From: Thalassospira tepidiphila MCCC 1A03514
GTDB lineage: Bacteria > Pseudomonadota > Alphaproteobacteria > Rhodospirillales > Thalassospiraceae
DNA: 64,000 bases
Direction: 5' to 3'
NCBI RefSeq assembly: GCF_001662875.1
Contig: NZ_JPVZ01000012.1
Coordinates: forward strand, 1 to 64,000
The notes under the pieces were generated by a model. The model had not been told where the DNA came from, did not search any database, and worked only from the letters and a program-made list of their open reading frames with translations. Below, piece after piece: positions 25,195 through 35,277 of this stretch. The number at the start of each line of letters is the position of its first letter. Position 1 is the stretch's first letter. The translations under genes were made by a program, and so were the position numbers.

Positions 25195-25332
25195 CCTGCT
25201 TCCATCGGAAATGCTTCAAATACCTCCTGCGAACGACACTATCCGAATGGGCGCGTCCCCATGAATTTGGATAGTTTACCCTTTCCATTCAGACACGTAA
25301 GAATTGTCGGGACGTTGAGGAAAGGGACACAA

Positions 25333-26049
25333 ATGATCAAAAAATTCGTCATTCTTGCGACTGCTGCCCTGCTTGCAGGATGTGTAACGGCTACCAGTGC
25401 ATTTAACGAGCAAAACAAAATTGGCACGATCTATTCAGGGAAAGTGAGCGTCCCGCAAGGCCAAGTTCTTTTGCCACCAGGCGATTGGAAGGTTGTCGGA
25501 AAATCAATATCAAAAAACAACTCAGGTCAGCCATTTGGTGAGGTTGTTTTGGCCAAAATTGATGCTGACAAAAATCTGGATGGCCTCGTAATGTTTGCCA
25601 CCGCACTTGAGACGTCGATGCGGTATTATTTCTATGCGACCGACTATTGTGATCCTGATCAGAGCACACTCTATTACGAGCAGTCGGCCAATCAGGAAGG
25701 CGGAAATCAAAAGTGCTTTATTATTGAAGATTGGTCGCTGCATGTCGGGGCGAACGCAAATGAACGCGTCAAACAGGCTGAGGCCTATTTCCGTGGAAAC
25801 AACATAAAGAAACCCGAAACTATGGTGTTTTCCAACTATCGCTTTTCCCGCCGCAACAAGCTGCTAACCGTGCAGTACGGCTTTAATTACCGCCAACCCA
25901 CCGACGAGGTAATCCCAGGTTACATCCCGGAAGAAAAGTTTTCTTATGATCGCCCGTTTGGTACGGAACTCTGGAAAACCAACCTTGAAACCATCATTGC
26001 TTGGACCAAGGAACATGAAGAACCGATTGCTGACACCTTCTTGAACTAA
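25333..26049 (+). CDS. Lipoprotein of unknown function
   Basis: The 238-residue product has a lipobox LLAGC with the cysteine at residue 17. The mature part looks beta-rich with an LPPGDWKVVGKS opening, a central segment with two cysteines (DYCDPD, QKCFIIEDW) and Tyr-rich stretches near the C-terminus. I do not recognise a family. GAGGAAAGGG precedes ATG 25333; in-frame ATGs upstream lack a site and a signal. It is isolated by a hairpin before and a terminator after. Its base composition looks more AT-rich than the neighbouring operon. Confidence 0.7.
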   Translation: MIKKFVILATAALLAGCVTATSAFNEQNKIGTIYSGKVSVPQGQVLLPPGDWKVVGKSISKNNSGQPFGEVVLAKIDADKNLDGLVMFATALETSMRYYFYATDYCDPDQSTLYYEQSANQEGGNQKCFIIEDWSLHVGANANERVKQAEAYFRGNNIKKPETMVFSNYRFSRRNKLLTVQYGFNYRQPTDEVIPGYIPEEKFSYDRPFGTELWKTNLETIIAWTKEHEEPIADTFLN

Positions 26050-26081
26050 GTGCTCAGGGATCACAAATCGGTCCTGACACA

Positions 26082-26114
26082 GGCCCCGGCTGGTTCCGGG
26101 GCCTTTTCTTTTTG
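26082..26114 (+). terminator. Rho-independent terminator
   Basis: GGCCCCGG and CCGGGGCC form an 8-bp stem with a six-base loop, followed by TTTTCTTTTT. Confidence 0.92.
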
Positions 26115-26259
26115 GGGCTCACAACGGCAACAGGTCTGGCGTCATGAATTCGTTATGACATAGGGCTGGTAATGATCGGTTTGGGCATTATAATCCCATC
26201 GTTAATCGATAAATTCAGCAGTCCGGTCAACGGATTGCGATTGGATTGGGAGACCTCCT

Positions 26260-27102
26260 ATGAATGCAATGTCCTTTTCTGATATGGGGCTTGCCGCCTT
26301 GAAGCAGCGACAGTATGACGCCGCAATCAACATGCTGCGCCAGGCACTTGGCGAAGATATGGATAACCTTGATGCCCGTTTCGGGCTGGCGCGTGCGCTT
26401 CATGAAAAAGGTTCGATCATCGAAGCAATCGGTGAGTATCGCACGGTGCTGCAATCTGATGGGGGTCATGAAGACTGCCTGCATCACATTGCACGCGCAT
26501 TGCTTGAAAACGGTGACGCACGTAGCGCACTCAACCACATTGATATCGTGCTGCGCGCCAAACCGACTGATCCGGAAATGCTGACCTTGCGCGGGCAGGC
26601 ATTGATCGCGCTGGAACGCTATGACGCAGCCCTTTCGGCCCTGCAAACTGCCGCCCACCACAATCCGGGATCAGAGGGCATCCACCGGCTGATCGCCACA
26701 TGCCACCGCACCAACGAGGATTTTGAAGGCGAACGGCGTGCGGTTGAACAGCTGCTTCGGATCAATCCGTCCTCGCTTGCTGCATCAAACGATTTGGGTG
26801 TGATCAATCTGCGCGAAGGCCATCTGATAGCAGCCTTTGAGGCGTTTGAACAAATCCTGTCCCAGGATGCCAACCATCCGCAGGCAACGCTTAATCGCGC
26901 CATCTCCCTGACCGTTATGGGCGGGATGGATCATGACGCGATCTGGAACCGGGTGATGGAAGTCTGTGACGAGATCGATGACCTTGACGACATCCGGGCA
27001 ACCGCCGATCAACTGGCAAAGCTGCCCGACACTGCGCGCAAGGGCACACCAGAGGCACAGGCGCTGATTGGCAAAGCAGCCATCGAACAAGTCGATATCT
27101 GA
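26260..27102 (+). CDS. TPR-repeat protein
   Basis: The 280-residue cytoplasmic protein is built from about six tetratricopeptide repeats (AALKQRQYDAAINMLRQAL, ALIALERYDAALSALQTAA, LREGHLIAAFEAFEQIL). No signal peptide or catalytic motif is visible. Such proteins act as scaffolds for protein complexes. It stands alone ahead of the DUF2254 gene with a gap of 188 bases that holds an imperfect hairpin. A TATAAT hexamer at 26189 lies 70 bases upstream, without a convincing -35. Confidence 0.8.
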   Translation: MNAMSFSDMGLAALKQRQYDAAINMLRQALGEDMDNLDARFGLARALHEKGSIIEAIGEYRTVLQSDGGHEDCLHHIARALLENGDARSALNHIDIVLRAKPTDPEMLTLRGQALIALERYDAALSALQTAAHHNPGSEGIHRLIATCHRTNEDFEGERRAVEQLLRINPSSLAASNDLGVINLREGHLIAAFEAFEQILSQDANHPQATLNRAISLTVMGGMDHDAIWNRVMEVCDEIDDLDDIRATADQLAKLPDTARKGTPEAQALIGKAAIEQVDI

Positions 27103-27290
27103 GACGTTTGCCCTGCCTTTCTGCGCACGTTTCCTCATTGCTTGCGCATTTTGAAATCCCCTTTGCCGACGGCAAAACAGATCAGGCGGGAACTGCATGC
27201 ACTGATCGGCGTTTAATCATATGATGTCCATGCGTTTTCCCCCGATCCGGGTCACGCGACACTCTTTGACCCGAAAGGGGTTTTTGCATC

Positions 27291-28664
27291 ATGGTTCAAC
27301 GCCTGATCCGCGTCTGGGAATTTCTGACCTATAGCCTGTGGGTATCGCCTTTGCTTTTTGCACTGGGCGGTGCGGCCCTTGCGGTCGGCATTATGGCAGC
27401 CCCCCAGGATATCTTGCGCGACATGTTTCCCAGCCTGCTGCCCGGGTTTAATGAAATCCAGGCAGTGCGCGGGTTGCTTGAAACGCTGTTGGCCACGCTC
27501 GTCACCCTTACAACCTTTGCCCTGTCGATCACGATGGTGGTCCTGACCCTTGCCGCCGGATCACTTGGACCGCGTATGATCCGCAACTTCATGGGCGATA
27601 ACAAAACCCAGAATGCGCTGGGCACTTTTGTTGGCAGCATTCTGTTTTTGATCACCTCGCTTATGTTGATGGGTGAAAAACCGGATTCTGCACCGGTGCC
27701 GCATCTGGCCGTGACGGTCGGTATCGCGCTGTTTGTCATCAGCGTTTTTGTCCTGATCCTGTTTGTCCATCACCTTGGCCGGTCCATCGTTGCCGATGAG
27801 GTCATACAGCGTGTTGGCAAAAACCTTGAAGAAACCATTCAATCGGCCAGCAACACCCTGACTGACCCAATCAAGGCGGCCGAAAGCGCCCAGACAACCC
27901 TGCCCGACCCACAGGACATCCCCCGCGATCAGGCCATTTGCGTCGCGTCTTCGGGATATGTGCAGGGCGTCGACTATGAAAAAATCTGTGAAATCGCCAA
28001 ACAGACGGATACGCGTATCTCGCTTGTGATCCGCGCCGGGCAGCATGTGCTGATCGGTGATATTGTCGGGCGCATCACACCCTTGAAGGATGACGTCTCC
28101 AAACAGGCACAAGACAATATCGAACAATGCCACGCCGATATTCTTGAGGCGATCATGATCGGATCGCACCGCACGGCCATGCTCGATGTCGAATTTGCCC
28201 TGCGCCAGCTGGTCGAAGTTGCTCTGCGCGCCCTGTCACCGGGCATCAACGATCCGTTCACGGCCATTGCCGCAATCTATCGTCTGGGGGACGCACTTCC
28301 ACATGCCATGCAGTTTCGCTATCCGGTCGGCATCTGGCGCGATGATGACGATGAAGTCCGCCTGCATGCCCTGATGTCCGATTTTGGCGGCATGCTGGGG
28401 GCAGCCTATGACCAGATCCGCCAGTCTGCGACGGCAAAGCCGGATGTGTTGTTGCCGATGGCTGAAATCCTTGAAAGCCTGATGCGACTGGCCGAGACCG
28501 ATCATCAACGCGAAGTGCTGCGCACCCACGCCCGCATGATCGCCAATGCCGCCGAGCGTGACATCCCCGAAGAAAACGACCGTAAAACCGTCGTTCGCGC
28601 CGCCACCCGTGTCCTGCATCATCAGAAGCCGGTCAAAAATTCTGCGTCCGAAGAAGACGCATAA
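27291..28664 (+). CDS. DUF2254 family membrane protein
   Basis: A 457-residue inner-membrane protein with four predicted spans in the first 165 residues (WVSPLLFALGGAALAVGI, LLATLVTLTTFALSITMVVLTLA, FVGSILFLITSLML, VGIALFVISVFVLILFV) and a soluble C-terminal region. SPGINDPFTA in that region is a hallmark of DUF2254. The family function is not established. A terminator follows, shared with alaS on the other strand. Confidence 0.88.
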   Translation: MVQRLIRVWEFLTYSLWVSPLLFALGGAALAVGIMAAPQDILRDMFPSLLPGFNEIQAVRGLLETLLATLVTLTTFALSITMVVLTLAAGSLGPRMIRNFMGDNKTQNALGTFVGSILFLITSLMLMGEKPDSAPVPHLAVTVGIALFVISVFVLILFVHHLGRSIVADEVIQRVGKNLEETIQSASNTLTDPIKAAESAQTTLPDPQDIPRDQAICVASSGYVQGVDYEKICEIAKQTDTRISLVIRAGQHVLIGDIVGRITPLKDDVSKQAQDNIEQCHADILEAIMIGSHRTAMLDVEFALRQLVEVALRALSPGINDPFTAIAAIYRLGDALPHAMQFRYPVGIWRDDDDEVRLHALMSDFGGMLGAAYDQIRQSATAKPDVLLPMAEILESLMRLAETDHQREVLRTHARMIANAAERDIPEENDRKTVVRAATRVLHHQKPVKNSASEEDA

Positions 28665-28693
28665 CAAAAGCAACCGAAATCATCAGACAAAAG

Positions 28694-28720
28694 AAAAGGG
28701 CCCCGATTGGGGCCCTTTTA
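28694..28720. terminator. Bidirectional terminator
   Basis: AAAAGGGCCCC and GGGGCCCTTTT form a perfect 11-bp stem with a four-base loop, usable from both sides between DUF2254 (+) and alaS (-). Confidence 0.92.
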
Positions 28721-28748
28721 ATTCATCAGACTTTTGGCAGGTGATCGC

Positions 28749-31403
28749 TTAGCCGGCGATATGTGCCTCAATCGCGGCCAGTGCGGCATCCGCCTGCGCC
28801 GGATCAGAACCGCCGCCCTGTGCCATATCCGGACGGCCACCGCCGCCCTTGCCACCGAGCTTTTCAACACCGATGCGCACAAGATCAACTGCGCTGTATT
28901 TATCCGTCAGGTCCGCGGTCAGGCCGACAACGATGGAGGCCTTGCCACCGTCGCCCGAAACAAGGGCAACGATGCCTGAGCCCATCTGATCGCGGAGCTC
29001 GTCGACCATGCCTTTGAGTTCCTTGGCCGGGATGCCGTCAAGCGACCGCAGCGCCATTTTGACGCCATTAACTTCCTTAAACGCATCAGCGCCGGAAGCC
29101 GCACCAGAGCCAGCCGTTGCCAGCTTTTTGCGCAGGTCGGAAACTTCGCGTTCCAGACGACGACGTTCTTCCTGCAGCGCCTTGACGCGGGCCGGGACAT
29201 CTTCAGGAACGGCCTTAAGGTCTGCTGCAACCGTGGTCAGAACGTTTTCACGGGCCGACATGTATTTGGCGGCATCGGCGCCGGTCAGGGCCTCGATACG
29301 GCGGACACCGCTTGAAACAGCGCCCTCTGACACGATCTTGAACATGCCGATATCGCCGGTACGCTTCACATGCGTACCGCCGCAAAGTTCAAGCGAATAG
29401 GCATGTTCATTGGCGACCGGCAGGCCCATCGACACAACGCGGACTTCATCGCCGTATTTTTCGCCAAACAGCGCCATGGCACCCAGCTCAATCGCCTCGT
29501 CCGGGGTCATCAGACGGGTGGTGACTTCGCTGTTTTCGCGGATCAGGCTGTTGACGTCGGCTTCGATTACCGCGGCTTCCTCGGCCGTGACGGCCTTGGG
29601 ATGCGAGATGTCGAAACGCAGACGGTCAGCCGCGACCAGGGATCCCTTCTGGGTTACGTGGTCACCAAGATGCTTGCGCAGAACCGCATGCAAAAGGTGG
29701 GTGGCCGAGTGGTTAGCACGCAAGCTTGAACGGCGGGTATGATCGACGCGGAATTCCGCAGCGTCGCCAACCTTGACGTCGCCTTCGGTCACTTTGCCGA
29801 GATGCACATGCAAGCTTCCCAGCTTTTTCTGGGTGTCGGTGATTTCAATGATCGCACCATGTTCGGTTTTGATCACACCAGCATCGCCCTGCTGACCACC
29901 GGACTCACCAAAGAAAGTGGTCTGGTTGGCAAGAACGGCAACTTCGTCGCCCTTCGATGCCGATTTGACTTCGGCACCGTCCTTGATCAGCGCGGTAACC
30001 ACACCCTCAGCCGTTTCGGTTTCATAGCCCAGGAACTCGGTCGCACCGTCACGGTCATTGATGTCAAACCAGACTTCCTCGGTCGCCGCTTCGCCCGAAC
30101 CGGACCAAGCCGAACGTGCCTTGGCTTTCTGTTCTTCCATGGCGGTGGTAAAGCCGGCTTCATCGATGCCGATTTTGCGTTCTTTAAGCGCATCGGCCGT
30201 CAGATCAAGCGGGAAGCCATAGGTGTCATAAAGCTTGAACGCGACATCGCCCGAAAGGGTCGCGCCCGCATCCATGCCATCGGTCGCGTCATCAAGCATC
30301 TTGAGACCGCGATCAAGCATGGTTTTAAAGCCCTGCTCTTCCAGCTTAAGGGTTTCTTCGATCAATGCCTGTGCACGGACCAGTTCCGGGAAGGCACCGC
30401 CCATCTTGCTTACCAGGGCGGGGACCAGCTTATACATCGTCGGATCCTGGGTTCCGACCATATGCAGGTGGCGCATCGCGCGGCGCATGATACGGCGCAG
30501 AACGTTGCCACGACCGGCATTGGACGGCAGAACACCATCGGCAATCAGGAAGCTGGTTGAACGCAGATGGTCGGCAACCACACGGTGCGACACATTATGC
30601 GAACCATCCGGATCGGTGTTGGTGGCATCGGCCGATGCTTCGACCAGCGCACGCATCAAATCGATGTCATAGTTGTCGTGCTTGCCCTGAAGCACAGCGG
30701 CAATACGTTCAAGCCCCATGCCGGTATCGATCGACGGTTTTGGCAGATCAACACGATCACCATTTGCCATCTGTTCGTACTGCATAAAGACGAGGTTCCA
30801 GATTTCAATGAAACGGTCGCCGTCTTCTTCCGCACTGCCCGGAGGACCACCCCAGATATGATCGCCATGGTCAAAGAAGATTTCCGAGCACGGACCACAC
30901 GGGCCGGTATCGCCCATCGACCAGAAGTTATCCGAGGTCGGGATACGGATGATGCGATCTTCGGTCAGACCGGCGATCTTTTTCCAAAGACCATGCGCCT
31001 CGTCATCGGTGTGATAAACCGTGACCAGCAGCTTGTCTTTCGGAAGGCCATATTCCTTGGTGATCAGGTTCCAGGCGAATTCAATCGCGTTTTCCTTGAA
31101 ATAGTCGCCGAACGAAAAGTTACCGAGCATTTCAAAGAAGGTGTGATGGCGTGCGGTATGACCGACATTTTCAAGGTCGTTATGCTTGCCCCCGGCGCGC
31201 ACGCATTTCTGCGAGGTCGCGGCACGCGAATAATCGCGGTGTTCCTGGCCGGTGAAAACGTTCTTGAACTGAACCATCCCGGCGTTGGTGAACATCAGGG
31301 TAGGGTCATTGCGCGGCACCAGCGGGCTGGACGAAACGACTTCGTGGCCGTTCTTGCGGAAGAACTCCAGAAACGTGGTGCGGATATCGTTGACGGTCTG
31401 CAT
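28749..31403 (-). CDS. alaS: Alanyl-tRNA synthetase
   Basis: The 884-residue enzyme is of full AlaRS length: class II catalytic core with motif 1 and [17 protein letters not shown], the editing domain with zinc ligands HxxxH in [11 protein letters not shown] and LELCGGTH, and the C-terminal oligomerisation and C-Ala domain with a Gly-rich [14 protein letters not shown] motif. It charges tRNA-Ala and clears mischarged Ser/Gly. GGAGAG precedes ATG 31403. In many alphaproteobacteria alaS follows recA; here they are near each other (4.3 kb) but separated by several accessory genes. Confidence 0.98.
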   Translation of the reverse strand: MQTVNDIRTTFLEFFRKNGHEVVSSSPLVPRNDPTLMFTNAGMVQFKNVFTGQEHRDYSRAATSQKCVRAGGKHNDLENVGHTARHHTFFEMLGNFSFGDYFKENAIEFAWNLITKEYGLPKDKLLVTVYHTDDEAHGLWKKIAGLTEDRIIRIPTSDNFWSMGDTGPCGPCSEIFFDHGDHIWGGPPGSAEEDGDRFIEIWNLVFMQYEQMANGDRVDLPKPSIDTGMGLERIAAVLQGKHDNYDIDLMRALVEASADATNTDPDGSHNVSHRVVADHLRSTSFLIADGVLPSNAGRGNVLRRIMRRAMRHLHMVGTQDPTMYKLVPALVSKMGGAFPELVRAQALIEETLKLEEQGFKTMLDRGLKMLDDATDGMDAGATLSGDVAFKLYDTYGFPLDLTADALKERKIGIDEAGFTTAMEEQKAKARSAWSGSGEAATEEVWFDINDRDGATEFLGYETETAEGVVTALIKDGAEVKSASKGDEVAVLANQTTFFGESGGQQGDAGVIKTEHGAIIEITDTQKKLGSLHVHLGKVTEGDVKVGDAAEFRVDHTRRSSLRANHSATHLLHAVLRKHLGDHVTQKGSLVAADRLRFDISHPKAVTAEEAAVIEADVNSLIRENSEVTTRLMTPDEAIELGAMALFGEKYGDEVRVVSMGLPVANEHAYSLELCGGTHVKRTGDIGMFKIVSEGAVSSGVRRIEALTGADAAKYMSARENVLTTVAADLKAVPEDVPARVKALQEERRRLEREVSDLRKKLATAGSGAASGADAFKEVNGVKMALRSLDGIPAKELKGMVDELRDQMGSGIVALVSGDGGKASIVVGLTADLTDKYSAVDLVRIGVEKLGGKGGGGRPDMAQGGGSDPAQADAALAAIEAHIAG

Positions 31404-31583
31404 ATCTCTCCAACCCGGAAAACGCGGAACAACTGCGCGCGCCATACTGGCGAACGGACTGCCCTATTTAGCGGCTCGGCCCTGCCCTGTCCAGTCAGGC
31501 GAAAGGAGTCCGGGGGATTTGCCGCAAGTTTTGCCCAATTCGGCGATTTCGGGCCGCTCCGTCTGGCCAAAGGCAGCCAAAAT

Positions 31584-32123
31584 TCAGCCGGTTTTCAGCA
31601 ATAATGTGAATCGATCCCGGTTCATTTCCTCGACAAACCCGGCGGCCTCAAATCCAAGGCCCAGCAACAATTTGCGCGATGCCGAGTTTTGCGGATGGGC
31701 AAAGGCGGTCAGACACGAAATCGATGTCCGGCCGCGTCCATAGTCAAGCGCCGCAGCCGCCAGTTCCCGGCCTAGCCCCTGCCCCCAGGCGTTCGGGGCC
31801 AGATAATAGCCAAGCTCAGGTCCCCAACCGGGATCAAACGGATCGGTATATAACCCGCCCCATCCAATGATGTCGCCAGACGTGCGCAGCCTTACGACCC
31901 ATGGTGCAAATCCATCACGACGCCGGAACCATTCATGGACCAGTACGCGCTTGCGGCACGCCGCAAAGCTTTCATCACACTGGGTGAACCGCATCGCGTC
32001 ACGATCACCAAGGAACGCATAAAGGTCGGGGATATCGGCCAATCTGGCCGCCGAAAGGTCGAGGCGGTCTGTGTGAAGAAGGTTTGTCTGAAGATGGGCC
32101 GTTCGTGGACTAGTCGTTTGCAC
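31584..32123 (-). CDS. GNAT-family N-acetyltransferase, RimJ/RimL-like
   Basis: The roughly 179-residue protein has the GNAT core: a beta-strand LRTSGDIIGWGGL, the acetyl-CoA motif PNAWGQGLGRELAAAAL, and HPQNSASRKLLLGLGFEAAG, as in RimJ/RimL enzymes that acetylate N-termini or small amines. I chose GTG 32123 with AGGA upstream because it gives the usual family length; it overlaps the end of the entericidin gene by 14 bases. A longer in-frame start at 32210 would run through that gene and add a non-conserved extension. Substrate unknown. Confidence 0.82.
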   Translation of the reverse strand: MQTTSPRTAHLQTNLLHTDRLDLSAARLADIPDLYAFLGDRDAMRFTQCDESFAACRKRVLVHEWFRRRDGFAPWVVRLRTSGDIIGWGGLYTDPFDPGWGPELGYYLAPNAWGQGLGRELAAAALDYGRGRTSISCLTAFAHPQNSASRKLLLGLGFEAAGFVEEMNRDRFTLLLKTG

Positions 32124-32244
32124 TGTCCTGGATCGACTTGCCGAGTTTTTCCATATCGCGACCAAATCCTTCGGCGGTTTCGCAGGCACCAAGGGCAAGA
32201 CCAAAGCCAATAACCATCAGGACGGCCAGAAGACGTTTTGTCAT
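32110..32244 (-). CDS. Entericidin-like small lipoprotein
   Basis: A 44-residue product: MTKRLLAVLMVIGFGLALGAC, then ETAEGFGRDMEKLGKSIQ. The lipobox and the CETAEGFG motif are typical of the entericidin EcnA/B family, small lipoproteins proposed as toxin/antidote-like cell-envelope peptides under stationary-phase control. It overlaps the GNAT start, suggesting co-transcription. An in-frame ATG at 32253 would add three residues. A paralogue lies at 32690. Confidence 0.88.
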   Translation of the reverse strand: MTKRLLAVLMVIGFGLALGACETAEGFGRDMEKLGKSIQDSAND

Positions 32245-32389
32245 CGTTTCCATCTTTGCAGGATGCTCCATTCAAGTCCGGATAACAGGCATGTCGCCTG
32301 TCTTGTTGTTTATCGCGATATTTTGGCCTCGGGGCATCCGGCTTGCAACCGTTATCGCGCACAAGGGCCGTTTGCCGCACTAAACGCAG

Positions 32390-32418
32390 AAAAGGACGCC
32401 AAAATGGCGTCCTTTCTA
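32390..32418 (-). terminator. Terminator after the DUF1328 gene
   Basis: AAAGGACGCC and GGCGTCCTTT form a perfect 10-bp stem with a five-base loop. On the minus strand it is followed by TCT; on the plus strand by CTATA. Confidence 0.75.
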
Positions 32419-32459
32419 TAGGCATGTATGCTTCGTGCAGTTTTGCAACTGTCTGGTCA

Positions 32460-32636
32460 TCAGACCGGCGGGCGACGGCCACGCAACGCGTTAACGACAA
32501 GCGATACGACAAACAGCACGAGGAAAACAAAGAACAAGATCTTTGCGATCCCGACGAATGTCCCTGCAAGGCCGCCAAAGCCAAGAACGGCGGCGATCAG
32601 TGCCAGAACCAAACAGAATATTGCCCAACCTAGCAT
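32460..32636 (-). CDS. DUF1328 small membrane protein
   Basis: The 58-residue product is almost all hydrophobic: [20 protein letters not shown], then two spans joined by [15 protein letters not shown] and a basic tail (RGRRPP). This is the YtjA/DUF1328 pattern, a small inner-membrane protein of unknown function often induced in stress. It lies between the two entericidin genes on the same strand, a common association in proteobacteria. Confidence 0.9.
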   Translation of the reverse strand: MLGWAIFCLVLALIAAVLGFGGLAGTFVGIAKILFFVFLVLFVVSLVVNALRGRRPPV

Positions 32637-32689
32637 GGGATTCTCCCACTATTGTTGCTTTAAGATAATGAATAACGATCCGTTACAGA

Positions 32690-32830
32690 TCAGGAAGCGC
32701 CGTCCTGGATTGCTTCACCGGCATCTTCGACGTCTTCGCCAAAGCCTTCGGCAGTTTCACAGGCAGCAAGGCCAAGGCCCATACCCGAAATCATCAGAAT
32801 CGCGAGAAACTTTTTCATTGTATTCGACAT
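32690..32830 (-). CDS. Entericidin-like small lipoprotein, second copy
   Basis: The 46-residue product has lipobox GLAAC followed by ETAEGFGEDVEDAGEAIQ, so it is closely related to the entericidin at 32110 but more acidic. AGGAG is seven bases before ATG 32830, which I prefer over the ATG at 32836 (too close) and the one at 32818. Envelope-located. Confidence 0.88.
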   Translation of the reverse strand: MSNTMKKFLAILMISGMGLGLAACETAEGFGEDVEDAGEAIQDGAS

Positions 32831-33046
32831 GTTCATTCTCCTGGTTGATCGTGTCAAAGCTCACAGGAAATCAAACGGCGACAACTCATAATTGTTCCCA
32901 GCATTGTTCTTCCCGGTCAAATTTTCCGTCATAAACAGTGCGACAATCCGTTGATTTTAAATGAACTTTCCTCAATCGTGATCATTTTGGGGCACGTCAA
33001 GTGAAGGAGATCACGGTGGACCTCCTTCACATCAATACCTGCGAAA

Positions 33047-34099
33047 TCAGGATGCCTTTGCATCAAGCGCCAGATATTCACTGATTTCATCAATGATCTG
33101 GCGATGGATCAGGGCGCGGTCCGTACCAGGGGGATCGGTGCAGATCGGATCGCTACCTTCTTCTTTCAGGATTTCGGCGACGTTTGGCTGACATTCGTCA
33201 AGAAATGTCAGGTGATGTGCAGGCGCAAAATTCGCCGAAGATGCATTTTTGATCCGTGCAACAAGATTGCTGCCAGTCGGACCAAAATCGGCAGCCGCCC
33301 ATTTTTCTTCTTCGCCAAGGCCAATGAAAAGCACAGGAGAAGTTACCGCTGCAAGGCTTTGCTCCGTCGCTGCGAACCCCATGCCCGGTTCAATCGCAAT
33401 ACTACGCACAATCCGGTCATCCCGGCTGGGAACGTCGAAATCATTGGGCATATGATCAAGATCGACGCCTCCTTTGCGCAAAAAGTCGCAATCCTGTGCG
33501 GCATCGCCAAATCGGTCGCAATATTGCGCAAAAAGCGTTTGATCAAACCTTACCCCGATAAGGTTTAGGATCGTCGTTCCGCCCAAAGAGAAGCCAATCG
33601 CAGAGATATTTTGGCGATCAATGTAAGGAGCAAAGGACGGATTTGACAGAACCTGATCAAGGGTCGCCCGAATATCTGCCGCCCGCTCGCCAATAAATGG
33701 TGTCCGGCGGGGTGAAGAATCCCCTGATGTCGTGCCGGGATGGTTTAGCGCAACAACAATTGCCCCGCGCAGGGCCAGTTGCGAAGACAACCAGCCAAGT
33801 CCATCCATATTACCGCCCGAACCATGCGACAGAAGAACAAGCGGGTGCTTACCCGGTGCAATTGCCGCACCGATATAGGCGATTGTTCCCTTCCAGATGA
33901 TATTGTTGCCGACAGGTGCCTTGTAAATCACGGTATCTGCGGGATACCAGACTGAGGCCGCGATTGGCATGGAACGATGGGCAGCACGCACATCAAAACG
34001 ATCATACCCGGCATAATCGGTTTGCTGTTCCGCCAGCACAGGCGATGTTTTCAGGCCTGCGAACAGACACAGGGCAAAGGCGAGATATATCGGTTTCAT
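33047..34099 (-). CDS. Secreted alpha/beta-hydrolase, dienelactone-hydrolase-like
   Basis: The 350-residue protein has a signal peptide (cleavage near VLA|EQ) and an alpha/beta-hydrolase core: oxyanion HGSGGNMDG, nucleophile elbow GFSLGG, and a late His in APAHHLTFLDEC. The layout resembles PAF-acetylhydrolase/DLH-type periplasmic esterases. AAGGA precedes ATG 34099. The divergent gene encodes a membrane AraC regulator and is the likely controller. The substrate is unknown; an ester or lactone is expected. Confidence 0.85.
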   Translation of the reverse strand: MKPIYLAFALCLFAGLKTSPVLAEQQTDYAGYDRFDVRAAHRSMPIAASVWYPADTVIYKAPVGNNIIWKGTIAYIGAAIAPGKHPLVLLSHGSGGNMDGLGWLSSQLALRGAIVVALNHPGTTSGDSSPRRTPFIGERAADIRATLDQVLSNPSFAPYIDRQNISAIGFSLGGTTILNLIGVRFDQTLFAQYCDRFGDAAQDCDFLRKGGVDLDHMPNDFDVPSRDDRIVRSIAIEPGMGFAATEQSLAAVTSPVLFIGLGEEEKWAAADFGPTGSNLVARIKNASSANFAPAHHLTFLDECQPNVAEILKEEGSDPICTDPPGTDRALIHRQIIDEISEYLALDAKAS

Positions 34100-34232
34100 C
34101 ACAAGGATCCTTGTCCTAAGTTGGAGTACAGAAGAAGTTCTGCCCAAAACAGGATGGCCTTGCGTCCTCGAACGGGTTTGTGGACGTCTCAAAACCGGTT
34201 TTGATACCCCTTAGGCGGAAAATTGCGATCAG

Positions 34233-35246
34233 ATGCTTGTTCTACCTGTTCCGATGATTGTGGCGCTGGTTTTAGGGTTCTTGTTTGTCCGCGCCCTTGT
34301 CGGCCAGAAAACGCCCAAGATGCTGATGGCGCTTCTGCTGGCGGCTGCCGCGCAAAGTTTTTTGGTCGGGCTTGTTCAATATTACGGCATCGACGGGCTG
34401 AGATGGCTTCAGCCGATCACGGCTTCTGCCATTCCGGTCATGGCGTGGATGGCATTTGTCGAAGCAAGCCTTCGCGCCCGTTTACAACGCGGGGATCTGC
34501 TGCATTTTTCGATGCCCGCACTTGTCGCGTTCTGTGTCTTCTTTTTGCCTGTCGTGATTGATGCTGTCTTGTGCAGCCTGTTTGTCGGATATGGATCGGC
34601 AATTTTGGTGATGCTTCGTCGCCAACGGGGTGATTTTGCACATATGCGTCTGACATCGGGACAGATCCCCACACTGGTCTGGCGCTTTATCGCCATTGCA
34701 CTGATCATATCAGCCATCAGCGACCTTCTGATATTGCTGGCCAAGATTGACGGGAACGACGAGATTGCCGGTGTGGTTCTCAGCGTCACCTCGTCAATCG
34801 CGCTACTGACAATTGGCTTTCTCAGCCTGTCGCCAGACATTGCGATTGATGTCGCATTGAAGGACCCGGTCGATGATAGCCAGGCCGTATTGAGTTCTGA
34901 GCAATGTCAGGCCATCATGAACGAACTCAACGCGTTACAGACACAGGAACGGTTGTATCTTGATCCGGATCTGACCCTTGCCCGAATTTCCCGACGCATG
35001 GGACGCCCCCTAAAACAGATTTCAATGGCGATCAACACCACGACCGGTGAAAACGTGTCGCGCTATATCAATAAATACCGGATTGACCATGCCTGCCGCA
35101 TGCTTGACGCGGGGGAAAATGTGACCAACACGATGCTTGAAAGCGGCTTTAACACCAAGTCCAACTTCAATCGTGAATTCCTGCGGATTACAGGCAAGAC
35201 GCCAAGCCAATGGCAGCAGAAAACCATTATTTCACGCGAAATTTGA
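34233..35246 (+). CDS. Membrane-anchored AraC-family regulator
   Basis: The first 200 of 337 residues are a polytopic membrane region of about six or seven spans (VPMIVALVLGFLFV, LMALLLAAAAQSFLVGLV, LIISAISDLLILLA). The C-terminal 110 residues form an AraC DNA-binding domain (LARISRRMGRPLKQISMAIN, MLESGFNTKSNFNREFLRIT, KTPSQW). The topology is shared with a group of AraC proteins that sense signals within the membrane. It is divergent from a periplasmic hydrolase gene 133 bases away, suggesting local control. Confidence 0.87.
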   Translation: MLVLPVPMIVALVLGFLFVRALVGQKTPKMLMALLLAAAAQSFLVGLVQYYGIDGLRWLQPITASAIPVMAWMAFVEASLRARLQRGDLLHFSMPALVAFCVFFLPVVIDAVLCSLFVGYGSAILVMLRRQRGDFAHMRLTSGQIPTLVWRFIAIALIISAISDLLILLAKIDGNDEIAGVVLSVTSSIALLTIGFLSLSPDIAIDVALKDPVDDSQAVLSSEQCQAIMNELNALQTQERLYLDPDLTLARISRRMGRPLKQISMAINTTTGENVSRYINKYRIDHACRMLDAGENVTNTMLESGFNTKSNFNREFLRITGKTPSQWQQKTIISREI

Positions 35247-35277
35247 CAACGCATTCGCCCCAAGCATCATGCCCGGA

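Noticed and set aside
27248-27285. CGGGTCA/TGACCCG hairpin plus TTTTT before the DUF2254 gene as a terminator for the TPR gene
   Set aside because: The long loop and a GAAAGGGG gap between stem and Ts make it unconvincing.
30567-31604. Long plus-strand open frame opposite alaS
   Set aside because: Antisense shadow of alaS; composition lacks protein-like character.
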